Of a DNA stretch of 64,000 nt, positions 46,033 through 55,555 are shown in pieces. Every line of letters starts with the position of its first letter. Position 1 is the first letter of the stretch. Origin of the DNA: Rhodobacterales bacterium RIFCSPHIGHO2_02_FULL_62_130 (GTDB lineage Bacteria > Pseudomonadota > Alphaproteobacteria > Rhodobacterales > Rhodobacteraceae); the NCBI GenBank assembly GCA_001828855.1, contig MHZT01000030.1, positions 20,320 through 84,319 of the forward strand, given 5' to 3'. The notes beneath the pieces were generated by a model. It did not search any database. It had not been told where the DNA came from and was given only the letters and a program-made list of their open reading frames with translations. The translations under genes and the position numbers were made by a program.

Positions 46033-46466
46033 CGCAATGCCAAGGCCAGCATCGCGCGATCCCCCGGATTCCCCAACAGCTTTAAGGCGGCATCAGGCTG
46101 CATCCACACCGCCTGATGCCCCGGCTCGGTCGGGGGGCCGATCCGAAGGGTCGGGCGGGCCAGATAGATCGTGCAAATCTTCTCGGCCCAGAGGTCGTAT
46201 TCCGGCATATAAGTAAAGCGCCGGAACGCCTCAAGTCGCCGGAGGCCGGTGATATGCCAACCGGTTTCCTCCATCACCTCGCGGTGCAGGGCGGCAATCG
46301 GGTGTTCACCCCTGTCAATCCCGCCGCCGGGCAGTTGATACTCCGGCAGCGGATCGGCCTGATGGGTCGCCAAAAGCGCACCTTTGTCCAGCAGAACGGC
46401 GTAGACTCCGGGTCTGCGGCGATAGATTTGGCCGGCGCGCGGGCTGTCTCCGTAGCGTTTGATCAT
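46014..46466 (-). CDS. Nudix hydrolase
   Basis: The 150-residue protein has the complete Nudix box GGGIDRGEHPIAALHREVMEETGW (GX5EX7REUXEEXGU), with the metal-binding glutamates. Substrate unknown; the family cleaves nucleoside diphosphates linked to another moiety. It is convergent with the response regulator/phosphatase gene, overlapping by 19 bp, and divergent from hslO. Confidence 0.88.
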   Translation of the reverse strand: MIKRYGDSPRAGQIYRRRPGVYAVLLDKGALLATHQADPLPEYQLPGGGIDRGEHPIAALHREVMEETGWHITGLRRLEAFRRFTYMPEYDLWAEKICTIYLARPTLRIGPPTEPGHQAVWMQPDAALKLLGNPGDRAMLALALRQVGPR

Positions 46467-46541
46467 GCTTGCCCCTTGGTCACGCGGTTGCCCTGCCTAT
46501 ATAGGCGCGGTATGCCAAGCTTGGCACGTTTAGGAAACCCC

Positions 46542-47543
46542 ATGACTATTGGATCGCACATCGCTTGGGACGATACCGTCCTGCCCTTTCAGCTTGACCG
46601 CTCTGACATCCGCGGCCGCGTCGCGCGGTTGGATGGGGTGCTGGACAATGTTCTGAAGCAACACGCCTACCCGCCGGTTATCGAGGCGCTGGTGGCCGAG
46701 GCTGCGGTTCTGACCGCCCTGATCGGGCAGTCGGTGAAACTGCGCTGGAAACTCAGCCTGCAAATCCGTGGAAAAGGCCCCGCGCGTCTGATTGCGACCG
46801 ATTACTACGGCCCGCAAGAAGACGGTCAGCCCGCCCGCATCCGCGCCTATGCCAGCTTTGACGCCGACCGTCTGGATCACGACGCCGACCCGTTCAGCCA
46901 GATCGGCGAGGGCTATTTCGCCGTGATGATCGATCAGGGTCAGGATATGACGCCCTATCAAGGCTTTACGCCGATTGCGGGCGCATCCTTGTCCGATTGC
47001 GCGCAGACCTATTTCGCGCAATCCGAACAGATTCCGACCCGCTTTGCGCTGACCTATGGCAAAAGCCAGCTTCCCGGTGGCCTGTCGCGCTGGCGGGCGG
47101 GCGGTGTGATGCTGCAGCATATGCCTGCGGTTGGCGGCTCGGTTGCGGCGGAACAGGGGTCGGGCGAAGGTGGCTTGCTTAGCCATATCGACATTCTGGC
47201 GGGCGATGAGGCCGAGAATTGGACCCGCGCCAACGTGCTGCTGGACACGGTAGAAGAGTTGGAGTTGATCGGTCCCACCGTCGCACCGACCGACCTGCTG
47301 GTGCGGCTGTTCCACGAAGAAGGCCCGCGCGTTTTTGATGCGACAGCGGTGCATTTCGGCTGCTCCTGCTCGCCCGAAAAGGTCGTGCAGGCGATGTCGA
47401 TCTATTCTGCAAAGGATATCAAGCACATGACCACTGCCGAAGGGGTGGTCACGGCGGATTGCCAGTTCTGCAGCAAGCACTATGAATTCGATCCCGCGAC
47501 TCTGGGCTTCGATGCCGTAAAGGCGCCGGGTGATGCGGGATGA
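46542..47543 (+). CDS. hslO: Hsp33 redox-regulated chaperone
   Basis: Holdase activated by oxidative unfolding. The 333-residue product ends in the zinc-binding, redox-switch cysteines CSCSPEKV and ADCQFCSKHY (CxC and CxxC), the family hallmark. The ATG 46542 gives MTIGSHIAWDD; an upstream start in the same frame lies inside antisense sequence of the Nudix gene. The CoA pyrophosphatase gene overlaps its 3' end. Confidence 0.94.
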   Translation: MTIGSHIAWDDTVLPFQLDRSDIRGRVARLDGVLDNVLKQHAYPPVIEALVAEAAVLTALIGQSVKLRWKLSLQIRGKGPARLIATDYYGPQEDGQPARIRAYASFDADRLDHDADPFSQIGEGYFAVMIDQGQDMTPYQGFTPIAGASLSDCAQTYFAQSEQIPTRFALTYGKSQLPGGLSRWRAGGVMLQHMPAVGGSVAAEQGSGEGGLLSHIDILAGDEAENWTRANVLLDTVEELELIGPTVAPTDLLVRLFHEEGPRVFDATAVHFGCSCSPEKVVQAMSIYSAKDIKHMTTAEGVVTADCQFCSKHYEFDPATLGFDAVKAPGDAG

Positions 47544-48129
47544 GATTTCCCGTCTGACAGATGCACTCGCCCGTCCTGCGGGCGAGTCGTCTGATTTTGA
47601 TCTGAATCCGGCTATCCGCGCTGCCTCGTCGCGCCCATTGCGGCCTGCGGCGGTGCTGGTCGGGGTTTGGCTGCGCCCCGAAGGTGCGCGGTTGATCCTG
47701 ACCAAGCGCGCTTCGCATCTAAAGCATCATCCCGGCCAGATCGCTTTTCCCGGTGGCAAGGTAGATGCAGGCGACAATGGTCCCGAAGCCGCCGCACTGC
47801 GCGAGGCGCATGAGGAAATTGGCCTGCCTTCGGATCAAGTGGAGCTTTTGGGGCGGCTGCCCGCTCATGAAACCGTAACAGGGTTCTCTGTGGTGCCGAT
47901 CCTTGCGCTGGTGCGGGGTGATTTTCATCCGATCCCCGAGGCGGGCGAGGTGGAAGAGGCCTTTACCGTGCCGCTTTCCCATGTGCTGGACCGCGCCCGC
48001 TATGTGATCGAGGGGCGGATCTGGCAGGGCCAGCCCCGCCGCTATTACGCGGTGCCTTACGGTCCCTATTATATCTGGGGGGCGACGGCCCGCATTCTGC
48101 GCGGCTTGGCCGAAAGGGTTGCGCCATGA
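47533..48129 (+). CDS. CoA pyrophosphatase (Nudix, NudL type)
   Basis: Hydrolyses CoA or oxidised CoA to phosphopantetheine and 3',5'-ADP. The 198-residue product has the CoA-specific leader LTKRASHLKHHPGQIAFPGG directly before the Nudix box GGKVDAGDNGPEAAALREAHEEIGL, which together identify the NudL/Pcd subfamily. ATG 47533 overlaps hslO by 11 bp; GTG 47530 is possible. It overlaps cca by 4 bp. Confidence 0.92.
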   Translation: MRDEISRLTDALARPAGESSDFDLNPAIRAASSRPLRPAAVLVGVWLRPEGARLILTKRASHLKHHPGQIAFPGGKVDAGDNGPEAAALREAHEEIGLPSDQVELLGRLPAHETVTGFSVVPILALVRGDFHPIPEAGEVEEAFTVPLSHVLDRARYVIEGRIWQGQPRRYYAVPYGPYYIWGATARILRGLAERVAP

Positions 48130-49268
48130 AGATCAGCGGCGATTGGATACAGCATCCCGGCACGCAGGCGCTTTGTGCGGCGCTTGCGGCAGAAGGGTTC
48201 CGCGCGCTTTTTGTGGGCGGATGTGTTCGCAACGCGCTGCTGGGCGTCCCTGTCGCCGACATTGATATTTCGACGGATGCCTTGCCGGAAACAGTCACTA
48301 ATATTGCCAATAGAGCCGGTTTTCGTGTTGTTCCAACGGGGTTGGAACATGGCACCGTCACCGTTCTGGCCCATGGTGAGGCGCATGAGGTGACAACCTT
48401 TCGGCGCGACGTCGAAACCAATGGGCGTCATGCGGTGGTGGCCTTTTCCACCGATGTGACCGAGGACGCGGCGCGGCGCGATTTCACCATGAACGCGCTT
48501 TATGCGGAGTCGTCCGGTCTGGTGATCGACCCTCTGGGCGGCCTGCCCGATCTGCTGGCCCGCCGCCTGCGCTTTGTCGGAGACGCCGAGGCGCGTATCC
48601 GCGAGGATTACCTGCGAATCCTGCGGTTTTTCCGCTTTCATGCGGTTTACGGCGATCCTGAAGGCGGCCTTGATGCCGAAGGTTATGCGGCCTGCGCGGC
48701 CAATGCCGAAGGGATAGACGAACTTTCCCGCGAAAGGGTCGGGGCAGAGATGCGGAAACTTCTGGGCGCCCGCGATCCCGCACCGTCGGTTGCGGCGATG
48801 GCGCAGGCCGGAATTCTGGCGCGCGTTCTGCCCGGAGCCGACTCCCGCGCGCTTGCGCCCTTAGTGCATCTTGAGGGCGGTTTGCCGCCGCGTTGGCAGC
48901 GGCGGCTTGCGGTGATTGGTGGCGTTGATCCAGCCGATGCGCTGCGGTTGTCACGGGCAGATTCAGTCTCTATTCGCCGTGTTAGAGCCGAAATCGGCAC
49001 GGCCAAGACTGCTGCCGGTTTGGGATGGAAACTGGGGCAGGCCGAGGCGGAGGATGTTATTCTGTGCCGCTCTGCCCTTCTGGAATCTCCTTTGCCGCCC
49101 GATTGGCAGGCCGAGATCGGGCGCGGCATCCAAGCCAGTTTCCCTGTAACCGCCGCTGATCTGATGCCTGCGCTGCAAGGGGCCGCGCTGGGTGCCAAGC
49201 TGCGCGAGATTGAATCCCGCTGGCTCGCCTCGGGTCTGACGCTGACCAAGGCGCAGCTTCTGGCCTGA
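48126..49268 (+). CDS. cca: CCA tRNA nucleotidyltransferase
   Basis: Adds or repairs the 3' CCA end of tRNAs, or acts as a poly(A)-polymerase-like enzyme. The 380-residue class II nucleotidyltransferase has FVGGCVRNALLG near residue 28 (the usual GGxVRD has Asn for Asp), the metal-binding ADIDIST aspartates, TFRRDVE and ARRDFTMNALY, and an HD-less C-terminal arm. It is coupled to the CoA pyrophosphatase gene. Confidence 0.93.
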   Translation: MKISGDWIQHPGTQALCAALAAEGFRALFVGGCVRNALLGVPVADIDISTDALPETVTNIANRAGFRVVPTGLEHGTVTVLAHGEAHEVTTFRRDVETNGRHAVVAFSTDVTEDAARRDFTMNALYAESSGLVIDPLGGLPDLLARRLRFVGDAEARIREDYLRILRFFRFHAVYGDPEGGLDAEGYAACAANAEGIDELSRERVGAEMRKLLGARDPAPSVAAMAQAGILARVLPGADSRALAPLVHLEGGLPPRWQRRLAVIGGVDPADALRLSRADSVSIRRVRAEIGTAKTAAGLGWKLGQAEAEDVILCRSALLESPLPPDWQAEIGRGIQASFPVTAADLMPALQGAALGAKLREIESRWLASGLTLTKAQLLA

Positions 49269-49325
49269 CATGTTTCCCTTCTGCCCAAACGGGTCTATAT
49301 CCCGAGGGCAACGCGCGAGAGTATC

Positions 49326-51167
49326 ATGTTCAAGTTCTTTGAGGGGTTGGTTGACCCTTACGCCGCCTATCCGCAAACCGATACGCCCCCCAGAAAGATG
49401 TGGCCCTTTCTGAAGGACTATATCCGGCCATTCCGCACTGTTTTCGCCGCCACCGCGCTGTTGTCGGTGATCGTCGCGGCGGGGGATGTGGCGCTGATCT
49501 GGTATGTCGGGCGGGTGGTGGACCTGCTGGCGCAGGGGCAACCGCAGGAAATCTGGGCGCAATATGGCACCGAGGTGATTTTGGTCGCGCTGGCGATCCT
49601 TATCCTGCGGCCGATCCTTGCGGGGGCGGATGTGGCGCTGTTGCACAACACCATCCTGCCGAACTTTGGCACGATGATCCGGTGGCGCGCGCATTCGCAT
49701 GTGATCCGGCAGCCAGTGGGCTGGTTCGAATCCGATTTCGCAGGGCGCATTGCCAACCGCATCATGCAGACGCCGCCCGCTGCGGGTGACGCGGTGTTCC
49801 AGACCTTTGACGCGGTGGCTTTCGCCAGTGTCACGCTGTTCGGAGCGGCTTTCATGCTGGCCGAGGCCGACCTGCGCCTGCTGTTGCCGCTGCTGGTGTG
49901 GTTCGCGCTGTATGCCCTGCTGGTGCGCTGGACTTTGCGGCGGGCGGGTCCGGCCAGCAAGGCGAGTTCCGATGCTCGGTCGGCGGTCACAGGGCGGGTG
50001 GTGGATTCCTATACCAACATCCATTCCGTCAAGCTGTTCGCCCATCACCAGAACGAATTGGCCTATGCCAAAGAGGCGATCGAGACGGCCCGCAGCACCT
50101 TTATGAAGGAAATGCGGATCGTCACCAAGATGGACATCACGCTGACCCTATTGAACGGGTTCCTGATTGTGGCGGTGATCGGTTGGGCGATGCTGCTGTG
50201 GTATCAGGGGGAGGCGAGCGTTGGCACTGTGGCTGCGACCTCGGCCCTTGTGCTGCGGCTGAACAACATGACCTATTGGATTATGTGGGCGACGACGGCG
50301 CTGGTGCAGGCGCTGGGCGTGGTGGCGGAAGGGATGGAGACGATCACCCATCCGATTGGCCTGACCGATGCGGGTGATGCCAAGCCGTTGGAATTCAAGC
50401 AGGGTTTGATCCAGATCGAGGGCGTGTCACACCATTACGGGCGCGGCTCGGGCGGGTTGCAGGCGGTGACTTTGACGGTTCGCCCCGGCGAGAAGATTGG
50501 CGTTGTGGGCCGGTCGGGGGCTGGCAAATCCACCCTGGTCAAGCTGATGCTGCGGTTTTATGAGGCCGAGGCGGGGCGGATTCTGATCGACGGGCAGGAC
50601 ATCTCGCAGGTCACGCAGGAATCCTTGCGGCGGCAAATCGGGATGGTGCAGCAGGACAGCAGCCTGATGCACAGATCGGTCCGCGATAATATCCTGTATG
50701 GTCGCCCCGATGCGACCGAGGATCAGATGATCGCCGCCGCCAAGCAGGCCGAGGCGCATGACTTTATCCTGACGCTGCAAGACCCGCAGGGCCGCACTGG
50801 CTATGACGCCCATGTGGGTGAACGCGGGGTGAAACTGTCCGGCGGGCAGCGGCAGCGTGTGGCCTTGGCGCGGGTGATATTGAAGGACGCGCCGATCCTT
50901 ATTCTGGACGAAGCAACTTCGGCACTGGATTCCGAGGCCGAGGCGGCAATTCAGGCGGCACTTTATGGCGTGATGGAGGGCAAGACGGTGATCGCCATCG
51001 CGCACCGTCTGTCGACCATCGCGGCGATGGACCGGATCGTGGTGATCGAGGATGGGCGAATTGCCGAAGAGGGCCGCCATGCCGAACTGTTGAACAGCGG
51101 CGGGCTTTACGCCCGTTTCTGGGCGCGGCAATCCGGCGGGTTTATTGGACTTGAGGCTGACGCATGA
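49326..51167 (+). CDS. ABC exporter half-transporter (TMD-NBD), first of a pair
   Basis: The 613-residue protein has an N-terminal six-helix ABC exporter membrane domain (about 25-330) and a C-terminal ATPase with Walker A GRSGAGKS, signature LSGGQRQRVALAR, Walker B ILILDEATSALD and AHRLSTI. Substrate unknown; the fold is that of lipid or multidrug exporters. The second half-transporter overlaps its stop by 4 bp, so a heterodimer is likely. It is transcribed with the RNA methyltransferase gene. Confidence 0.93.
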   Translation: MFKFFEGLVDPYAAYPQTDTPPRKMWPFLKDYIRPFRTVFAATALLSVIVAAGDVALIWYVGRVVDLLAQGQPQEIWAQYGTEVILVALAILILRPILAGADVALLHNTILPNFGTMIRWRAHSHVIRQPVGWFESDFAGRIANRIMQTPPAAGDAVFQTFDAVAFASVTLFGAAFMLAEADLRLLLPLLVWFALYALLVRWTLRRAGPASKASSDARSAVTGRVVDSYTNIHSVKLFAHHQNELAYAKEAIETARSTFMKEMRIVTKMDITLTLLNGFLIVAVIGWAMLLWYQGEASVGTVAATSALVLRLNNMTYWIMWATTALVQALGVVAEGMETITHPIGLTDAGDAKPLEFKQGLIQIEGVSHHYGRGSGGLQAVTLTVRPGEKIGVVGRSGAGKSTLVKLMLRFYEAEAGRILIDGQDISQVTQESLRRQIGMVQQDSSLMHRSVRDNILYGRPDATEDQMIAAAKQAEAHDFILTLQDPQGRTGYDAHVGERGVKLSGGQRQRVALARVILKDAPILILDEATSALDSEAEAAIQAALYGVMEGKTVIAIAHRLSTIAAMDRIVVIEDGRIAEEGRHAELLNSGGLYARFWARQSGGFIGLEADA

Positions 51168-53002
51168 GCTTTGGACCAAACATTGCCCCATTCCGCCCTG
51201 CATCCACCACCCCGCCGCAAACCACTTGGGCCTTCTTCCGCTGGGCGGTGGAAGGCGCTTGGCCGGGGATCTTGTGGGCAACCTTCTGGTCCGCCGCCGC
51301 CGGATCGCTTGAGGCGATTTCGGCCACCATCCTTGGCCGCGTCGTGGATGCCGCCAACACCACGGCACCCGAAGCGGTGTTTCAAGAGCATTTCTGGCTG
51401 TTTGCGCTGTTTCTGGGCTTTTACCTGATCCTGCGGCCCACGGTGTTCGGGATCAGCACCTCGGCCACCTCGATTACGCTGGAGCCGAACCTGTTTCCGC
51501 TGATCCTGTCGCGGATACATCGCTGGACCATCGGGCAGGCGGTGACCTTCTTTGACAATGATTTTGCCGGACGCATCGCGCAAAAGCAGATGCAGGTGGC
51601 GCGGGCGACAACGGATGTGGTGTCGGGCATGGTGGAAACCATGTCCTTCTCGCTGGCATCGGTGGTGGGGTCGGTGGCGCTGCTGATGGCGATTGATGTG
51701 CGGGTGTCGGGCCTGCTGGTGATCTGGGTTCTGGCCTATGTTCTGTTTATCCGTGGTTTTCTCAAGCGGGTACGCGGGGCCTCAGGTGCGCGGGCTGCGG
51801 CACGGGCGATGGTGACGGGGCAGATTGTGGACACTGTGACCAATATGAAAACGGTCAAGCTGTTCGCCAATGCCCGCCACGAGGACCGCGTTGCGCTGGA
51901 CGCGATGGAGACCTTCCGCGACCGCGCGATTGAATATGGCCTGATCTCAAGCTGGTTCCGGCTTGTGCTGATGGCGCTGGCGGGGCTGTTGCCGGTGATG
52001 CTGGTTGGTGGCACGGTCTGGCTGTGGACGAAGGGCGACGCGACGGCGGGCGAGATTGCGGCGGCGGGGGCGATTTCGTTTCGCTTGGCGCAGATGACGG
52101 GCTGGGTTTCCTTCAGCTTGATGTCGATTTTCGGCAATCTGGGCGAGGTGGAGGATGGCGTGAAAACTCTGACGCCGCCCTATACTTTGGCCGATGCGCC
52201 AGATGCCGCCGTGATGCCGCACGTGGAGGGGCGGATACAGATGGAGGGCGTTTCCTTTGCCTATGGCCGCCGCAAGGGCGGGCTGGATGAGGTGACGCTG
52301 ACCGTGGCTGCTGGCGAAAAGATCGGGGTTGTTGGGGCCTCGGGCGCGGGAAAAACCACGCTGGTTTCGCTGCTCTTGCGGCTTTACGATACCGAAAAGG
52401 GGCGGGTGCTGATCGACGGGATCGACGTGCGGTCGGTCACGCAGGAATCGCTGCGTCGCCAGATCGGGATGGTCACGCAGGAAACCGCGATGTTCAACCG
52501 CACCGCGCGTGAAAACATCCTTTACGGCAATCCTGACGCCACGATGGAACAGGTGATCGCCGCCGCCAAACAGGCCGAAGCGCATGAGTTTATTCTTGGC
52601 CTGAAGGATTTTCAGGGGCGGACCGGCTATGACGCATTCTTGGGTGAGCGTGGCGTAAAACTGTCAGGCGGGCAGCGTCAGCGCATCGCCCTTGCCCGCG
52701 CCTTTTTGAAAGACGCGCCGATTCTGGTGCTGGACGAGGCCACTTCGGCGCTGGATTCCGAGGTTGAGGCGAATATCCAAAGCGCGCTGTCGAAGGTGAT
52801 GCAGGGCAAGACCGTGTTGGCTATCGCGCACCGTTTGTCGACGATTGCCGAAATGGATCGCATCGTGGTGCTTGACGAAGGCCGCATTGTGGAACAGGGC
52901 AGCCATGCCGAGTTGCTGGCCATGAATGGCCTTTACGCCCGCTACTGGAACCGCCAGTCGGGCGGCTTCATCGGTGTGGATGAAAAGGAAGCGGCACAGT
53001 GA
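51164..53002 (+). CDS. ABC exporter half-transporter (TMD-NBD), second of a pair
   Basis: The 612-residue protein has the same architecture as its neighbour: membrane domain about 20-330, Walker A GASGAGKT, signature LSGGQRQRIALAR, Walker B ILVLDEATSALD and AHRLSTI. Both halves keep the catalytic glutamate after Walker B, so both ATP sites may be active, unlike many heterodimeric exporters with one degenerate site. It overlaps its neighbours by 4 bp on each side. Confidence 0.93.
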   Translation: MSFGPNIAPFRPASTTPPQTTWAFFRWAVEGAWPGILWATFWSAAAGSLEAISATILGRVVDAANTTAPEAVFQEHFWLFALFLGFYLILRPTVFGISTSATSITLEPNLFPLILSRIHRWTIGQAVTFFDNDFAGRIAQKQMQVARATTDVVSGMVETMSFSLASVVGSVALLMAIDVRVSGLLVIWVLAYVLFIRGFLKRVRGASGARAAARAMVTGQIVDTVTNMKTVKLFANARHEDRVALDAMETFRDRAIEYGLISSWFRLVLMALAGLLPVMLVGGTVWLWTKGDATAGEIAAAGAISFRLAQMTGWVSFSLMSIFGNLGEVEDGVKTLTPPYTLADAPDAAVMPHVEGRIQMEGVSFAYGRRKGGLDEVTLTVAAGEKIGVVGASGAGKTTLVSLLLRLYDTEKGRVLIDGIDVRSVTQESLRRQIGMVTQETAMFNRTARENILYGNPDATMEQVIAAAKQAEAHEFILGLKDFQGRTGYDAFLGERGVKLSGGQRQRIALARAFLKDAPILVLDEATSALDSEVEANIQSALSKVMQGKTVLAIAHRLSTIAEMDRIVVLDEGRIVEQGSHAELLAMNGLYARYWNRQSGGFIGVDEKEAAQ

Positions 53003-54225
53003 AACTGGTAATCGAACGGCTGGGGCATTTGGGCGACGCGATCGCGCAGGGGCCGGATGGTCCTGTGTTTGTGGCCGGAATGTTGCCGGGCGAAGAGGTT
53101 GAGGGCGACTTGCAGGGCGACAAGCTGCTGAACCCGCGCATTGTGACGCCTTCGGTGGATCGTATCCGCCCGCCCTGCGCCCATGCCAAGACCTGCGGCG
53201 GTTGCCTGTTGCAACATGCGTCAGATGCCTTTGTGGCCGATTGGAAGCTGGGCGTTGTGCAAAGCGCACTGGCGGGGCAGGGGCTGACGGCGCATTTCCT
53301 GCCGATCATCACCTCGCCGCCGAAATCGCGCCGCCGCGCGACCATTGCAGCGCGGCGCACCAAGGGCGGGGCGCTGATGGGGTTTCATGCGCGGGCGTCG
53401 GATATGCTGGTCTCAGTGCCGAATTGCCAGTTGCTGCACCCTGATCTGATCGCCGCCTTCCCCGCGCTTGAGGCGCTGGTGAAACTGGGCGGCTCGCGCA
53501 CGGGCGAGGTTTCGCTGACGGTCACGCGGTCCTTGTCGGGGCCGGACGTGATGGTGCAGGGCGGCAAAGAGCTGGACAGCCAGACCCAGTTGGAACTGGC
53601 CCGCATCTGCGAGGCGCAAGGCATCGCGCGGTTGACGTGGAACGGCGATACCGTTGCGCTGCGGACTGCGCCGATGCAGCGGTTTGGCCGCGCGTTGGTT
53701 GCCCCGCCCCCCGGAGCGTTTTTGCAGGCCACCGCCGAGGGCGAGGCGGCGCTGCTGAAATCGGTGGCGCTTGCGGTCGGGTCGGCGCGCAAGATCACTG
53801 ATCTTTTCGCAGGCGTTGGCACCTTTGCCCTGCCCTTGGCCGAACGCGCCGAGGTTCATGCGGTGGAAGGCGATGCGGCGATGATCGCGGCGTTGGACAA
53901 GGGGTTCCGCAATGCCGAAGGGCTAAAGCGCGTGACATCCGAAACCCGCGACCTGTTCCGGCGCCCGCTGGAACCGGACGAGTTCAAAGGGGTCGAGGCG
54001 GTTGTCATCGACCCGCCCCGCGCAGGGGCCGAGGCGCAGACGGTAGTTCTGGCGAAATCGGGCGTGCCGGTGATTGCAGCGGTGTCCTGCAACCCCGTCA
54101 CCTTTGCCCGCGATGCCAAGACCCTGATCCGCGCGGGCTATAGCCTTGATTGGGTGCAGGTGGTCGATCAGTTCCGTTGGTCATCGCATGTTGAACTGGT
54201 TGCCCGCTTTAGTCTTTCGCGTTGA
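52999..54225 (+). CDS. 23S rRNA m5U methyltransferase (RlmD/RlmC/TrmA family)
   Basis: Methylates uridine C5 in rRNA or tRNA. The 408-residue product has an N-terminal TRAM-like domain, an iron-sulfur cluster site CAHAKTCGGCLLQHA (about 55-70), the SAM-binding DLFAGVGTFALPLA, VVIDPPRAGA and the catalytic cysteine in AAVSCNPVTFARDA. The exact uridine cannot be told from sequence. It overlaps the exporter gene and is followed by a strong terminator at 54242. Confidence 0.9.
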   Translation: MKLVIERLGHLGDAIAQGPDGPVFVAGMLPGEEVEGDLQGDKLLNPRIVTPSVDRIRPPCAHAKTCGGCLLQHASDAFVADWKLGVVQSALAGQGLTAHFLPIITSPPKSRRRATIAARRTKGGALMGFHARASDMLVSVPNCQLLHPDLIAAFPALEALVKLGGSRTGEVSLTVTRSLSGPDVMVQGGKELDSQTQLELARICEAQGIARLTWNGDTVALRTAPMQRFGRALVAPPPGAFLQATAEGEAALLKSVALAVGSARKITDLFAGVGTFALPLAERAEVHAVEGDAAMIAALDKGFRNAEGLKRVTSETRDLFRRPLEPDEFKGVEAVVIDPPRAGAEAQTVVLAKSGVPVIAAVSCNPVTFARDAKTLIRAGYSLDWVQVVDQFRWSSHVELVARFSLSR

Positions 54226-54241
54226 AGAAAGCGTGATGATC

Positions 54242-54278
54242 CCCGCGCCCGTGCCGTCTAGGCAGGGCGCGGGTTTTT
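54242..54278 (+). terminator. Intrinsic terminator after the RNA methyltransferase gene
   Basis: Stem CCCGCGCCC...GGGCGCGGG extended inwards by TGCC/GGCA with a GTCTA loop and followed by TTTTT. It ends the operon of two exporter halves and the methyltransferase. Confidence 0.88.
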
Positions 54279-54319
54279 CGCTATTGCCCATGACAAAAGA
54301 AAAATAGGGCAGTGTGGCG

Positions 54320-54814
54320 ATGCGTTTCTTGCGGGTTCTTATGATGGTGCTGGTGGGGCTTTCGCTAACCGCCTGTGGCTCATCGAAATTTCGCACTTAT
54401 AACGGGCCAGAGGTGACCTCGATTCAGGTCCATAAGGCCGAGCGTAAGATGTATCTCTTGCATGATGGCAAAGTGCTGAAGACATATGACATCGGCCTTG
54501 GCTTCGCCCCGGAAGGCCACAAGCAATTCGAGGGCGATGGCAAGACGCCCGAAGGCACCTATTACATCAGCCATCGCAATCCGAAATCGCGCTATCACCT
54601 GTCGTTGGGCGTCAGCTATCCGAACGAGGCCGACATGGCCTTTGCTGCCGAAGCAGATAAGTCTCCGGGCGGTGATATCATGATCCACGGCGGGCCGCCG
54701 CGCAAAACCAAAGTCAAGGATTGGACGGCAGGCTGTATTGCGGTGACGGATCGCCAAATCGAGGTGATCTATTCCATGGTCAAACCCGGAACGCCCATCC
54801 ACATCCTTGAGTAA
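54320..54814 (+). CDS. L,D-transpeptidase lipoprotein (YkuD domain)
   Basis: The 164-residue product has a lipoprotein signal (MRFLRVLMMVLVGLSLTAC, cysteine near residue 19) and a YkuD domain with the active-site pattern IMIHGGPP...DWTAGCIAVTD, His and Cys preserved. L,D-transpeptidases make 3-3 cross-links in peptidoglycan or attach lipoproteins to it. ATG 54320 was chosen over GTG 54314. It is convergent with the CAP-domain gene across a terminator hairpin. Confidence 0.9.
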   Translation: MRFLRVLMMVLVGLSLTACGSSKFRTYNGPEVTSIQVHKAERKMYLLHDGKVLKTYDIGLGFAPEGHKQFEGDGKTPEGTYYISHRNPKSRYHLSLGVSYPNEADMAFAAEADKSPGGDIMIHGGPPRKTKVKDWTAGCIAVTDRQIEVIYSMVKPGTPIHILE

Positions 54815-54817
54815 TGC

Positions 54818-54842
54818 AAAAGGGGGCCAGCGGCCCCCTTTG
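54818..54842. terminator. Bidirectional terminator between L,D-transpeptidase and CAP genes
   Basis: Near-perfect 10-bp stem AAAGGGGGCC / GGCCCCCTTT with an AGC loop and A/T flanks in both directions. Confidence 0.8.
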
Positions 54843-54862
54843 TCGTCTGCCAGTGCTGTGGC

Positions 54863-55381
54863 TCAGCCGCCAGTGATCATCGTCCACCAGATCTTGCCAT
54901 TGGGTTCCTGATACCAGGCAAAGCCGATCTCGCGCGCCATCGGATCAAGAATCACATCCCGCGTTTCGGGTGTGGCCATCCATGCCGCCAGTGTTTCCAA
55001 CTCGGTCTGGTAGGTTTCCGAGATCAGCTCGCCCAGCAGCCTGCCCCGATAGCCAACACGCTGCACCCGCAACAGCGGTGACGAACCATCAGACCCGAAG
55101 TGCCATGGCCGGTTCTGCACGGACATATCGCGGGAATGGGTCAGGGATGCGGCGTTCAGCGCTGCGTTAAAGACCAAGGGCGCGGCACCTTTGGCGCGTC
55201 GCAAGGTGTTGACCGAATCAAGCAGGTGGAACGGAATGGCCTGAGCCGTGCGCGCGTCGATCACATAGACCCGCGGCAAAGGCTTGCCATCCGACCCAAC
55301 CTGCGGGGTCACCGTCGTCACGCCACATGCCGCCAGTAGGGCCGAGGCCGTGCCAAGCAAAAGGACTGTTCGTCTGTTCAT
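54863..55381 (-). CDS. CAP-domain (SCP/PR1) lipoprotein
   Basis: The 172-residue product has a lipobox (LGTASALLAAC, cysteine near residue 19) after an Arg-Arg start, and a CAP domain: VNTLRRAKGAAPLVFNAALNAASLTHSRDM, ending with RDVILDPMAREIGFAWYQEPNGKIWWTMITGG. Bacterial CAP proteins are extracytoplasmic, mostly of unknown function. The ATG 55381 lies behind an alternative ATG 55405. It sits between two L,D-transpeptidases, suggesting an envelope role. Confidence 0.85.
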   Translation of the reverse strand: MNRRTVLLLGTASALLAACGVTTVTPQVGSDGKPLPRVYVIDARTAQAIPFHLLDSVNTLRRAKGAAPLVFNAALNAASLTHSRDMSVQNRPWHFGSDGSSPLLRVQRVGYRGRLLGELISETYQTELETLAAWMATPETRDVILDPMAREIGFAWYQEPNGKIWWTMITGG

Positions 55382-55555
55382 CTGTCTGCCACCCAATGCG
55401 GCCACACGGGCCTGATCTGCGTCTGTGTCTATCCAAACCCTGCGCCGTGTTCAAACCCAACTCTGCGTGACGCCGCCGAATGACAGGTCTTTGATTTGCG
55501 CCTTGGGCTTCAAAGCAGTAAAAGCACACAAAATATCAGCTTTGGAGATCTGCGG

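Noticed and set aside
49721-49737. tRNA T-loop-like GGTTCGAATCC
   Set aside because: It codes for Trp-Phe-Glu-Ser in the exporter membrane domain, and no acceptor or anticodon arm can be folded around it.
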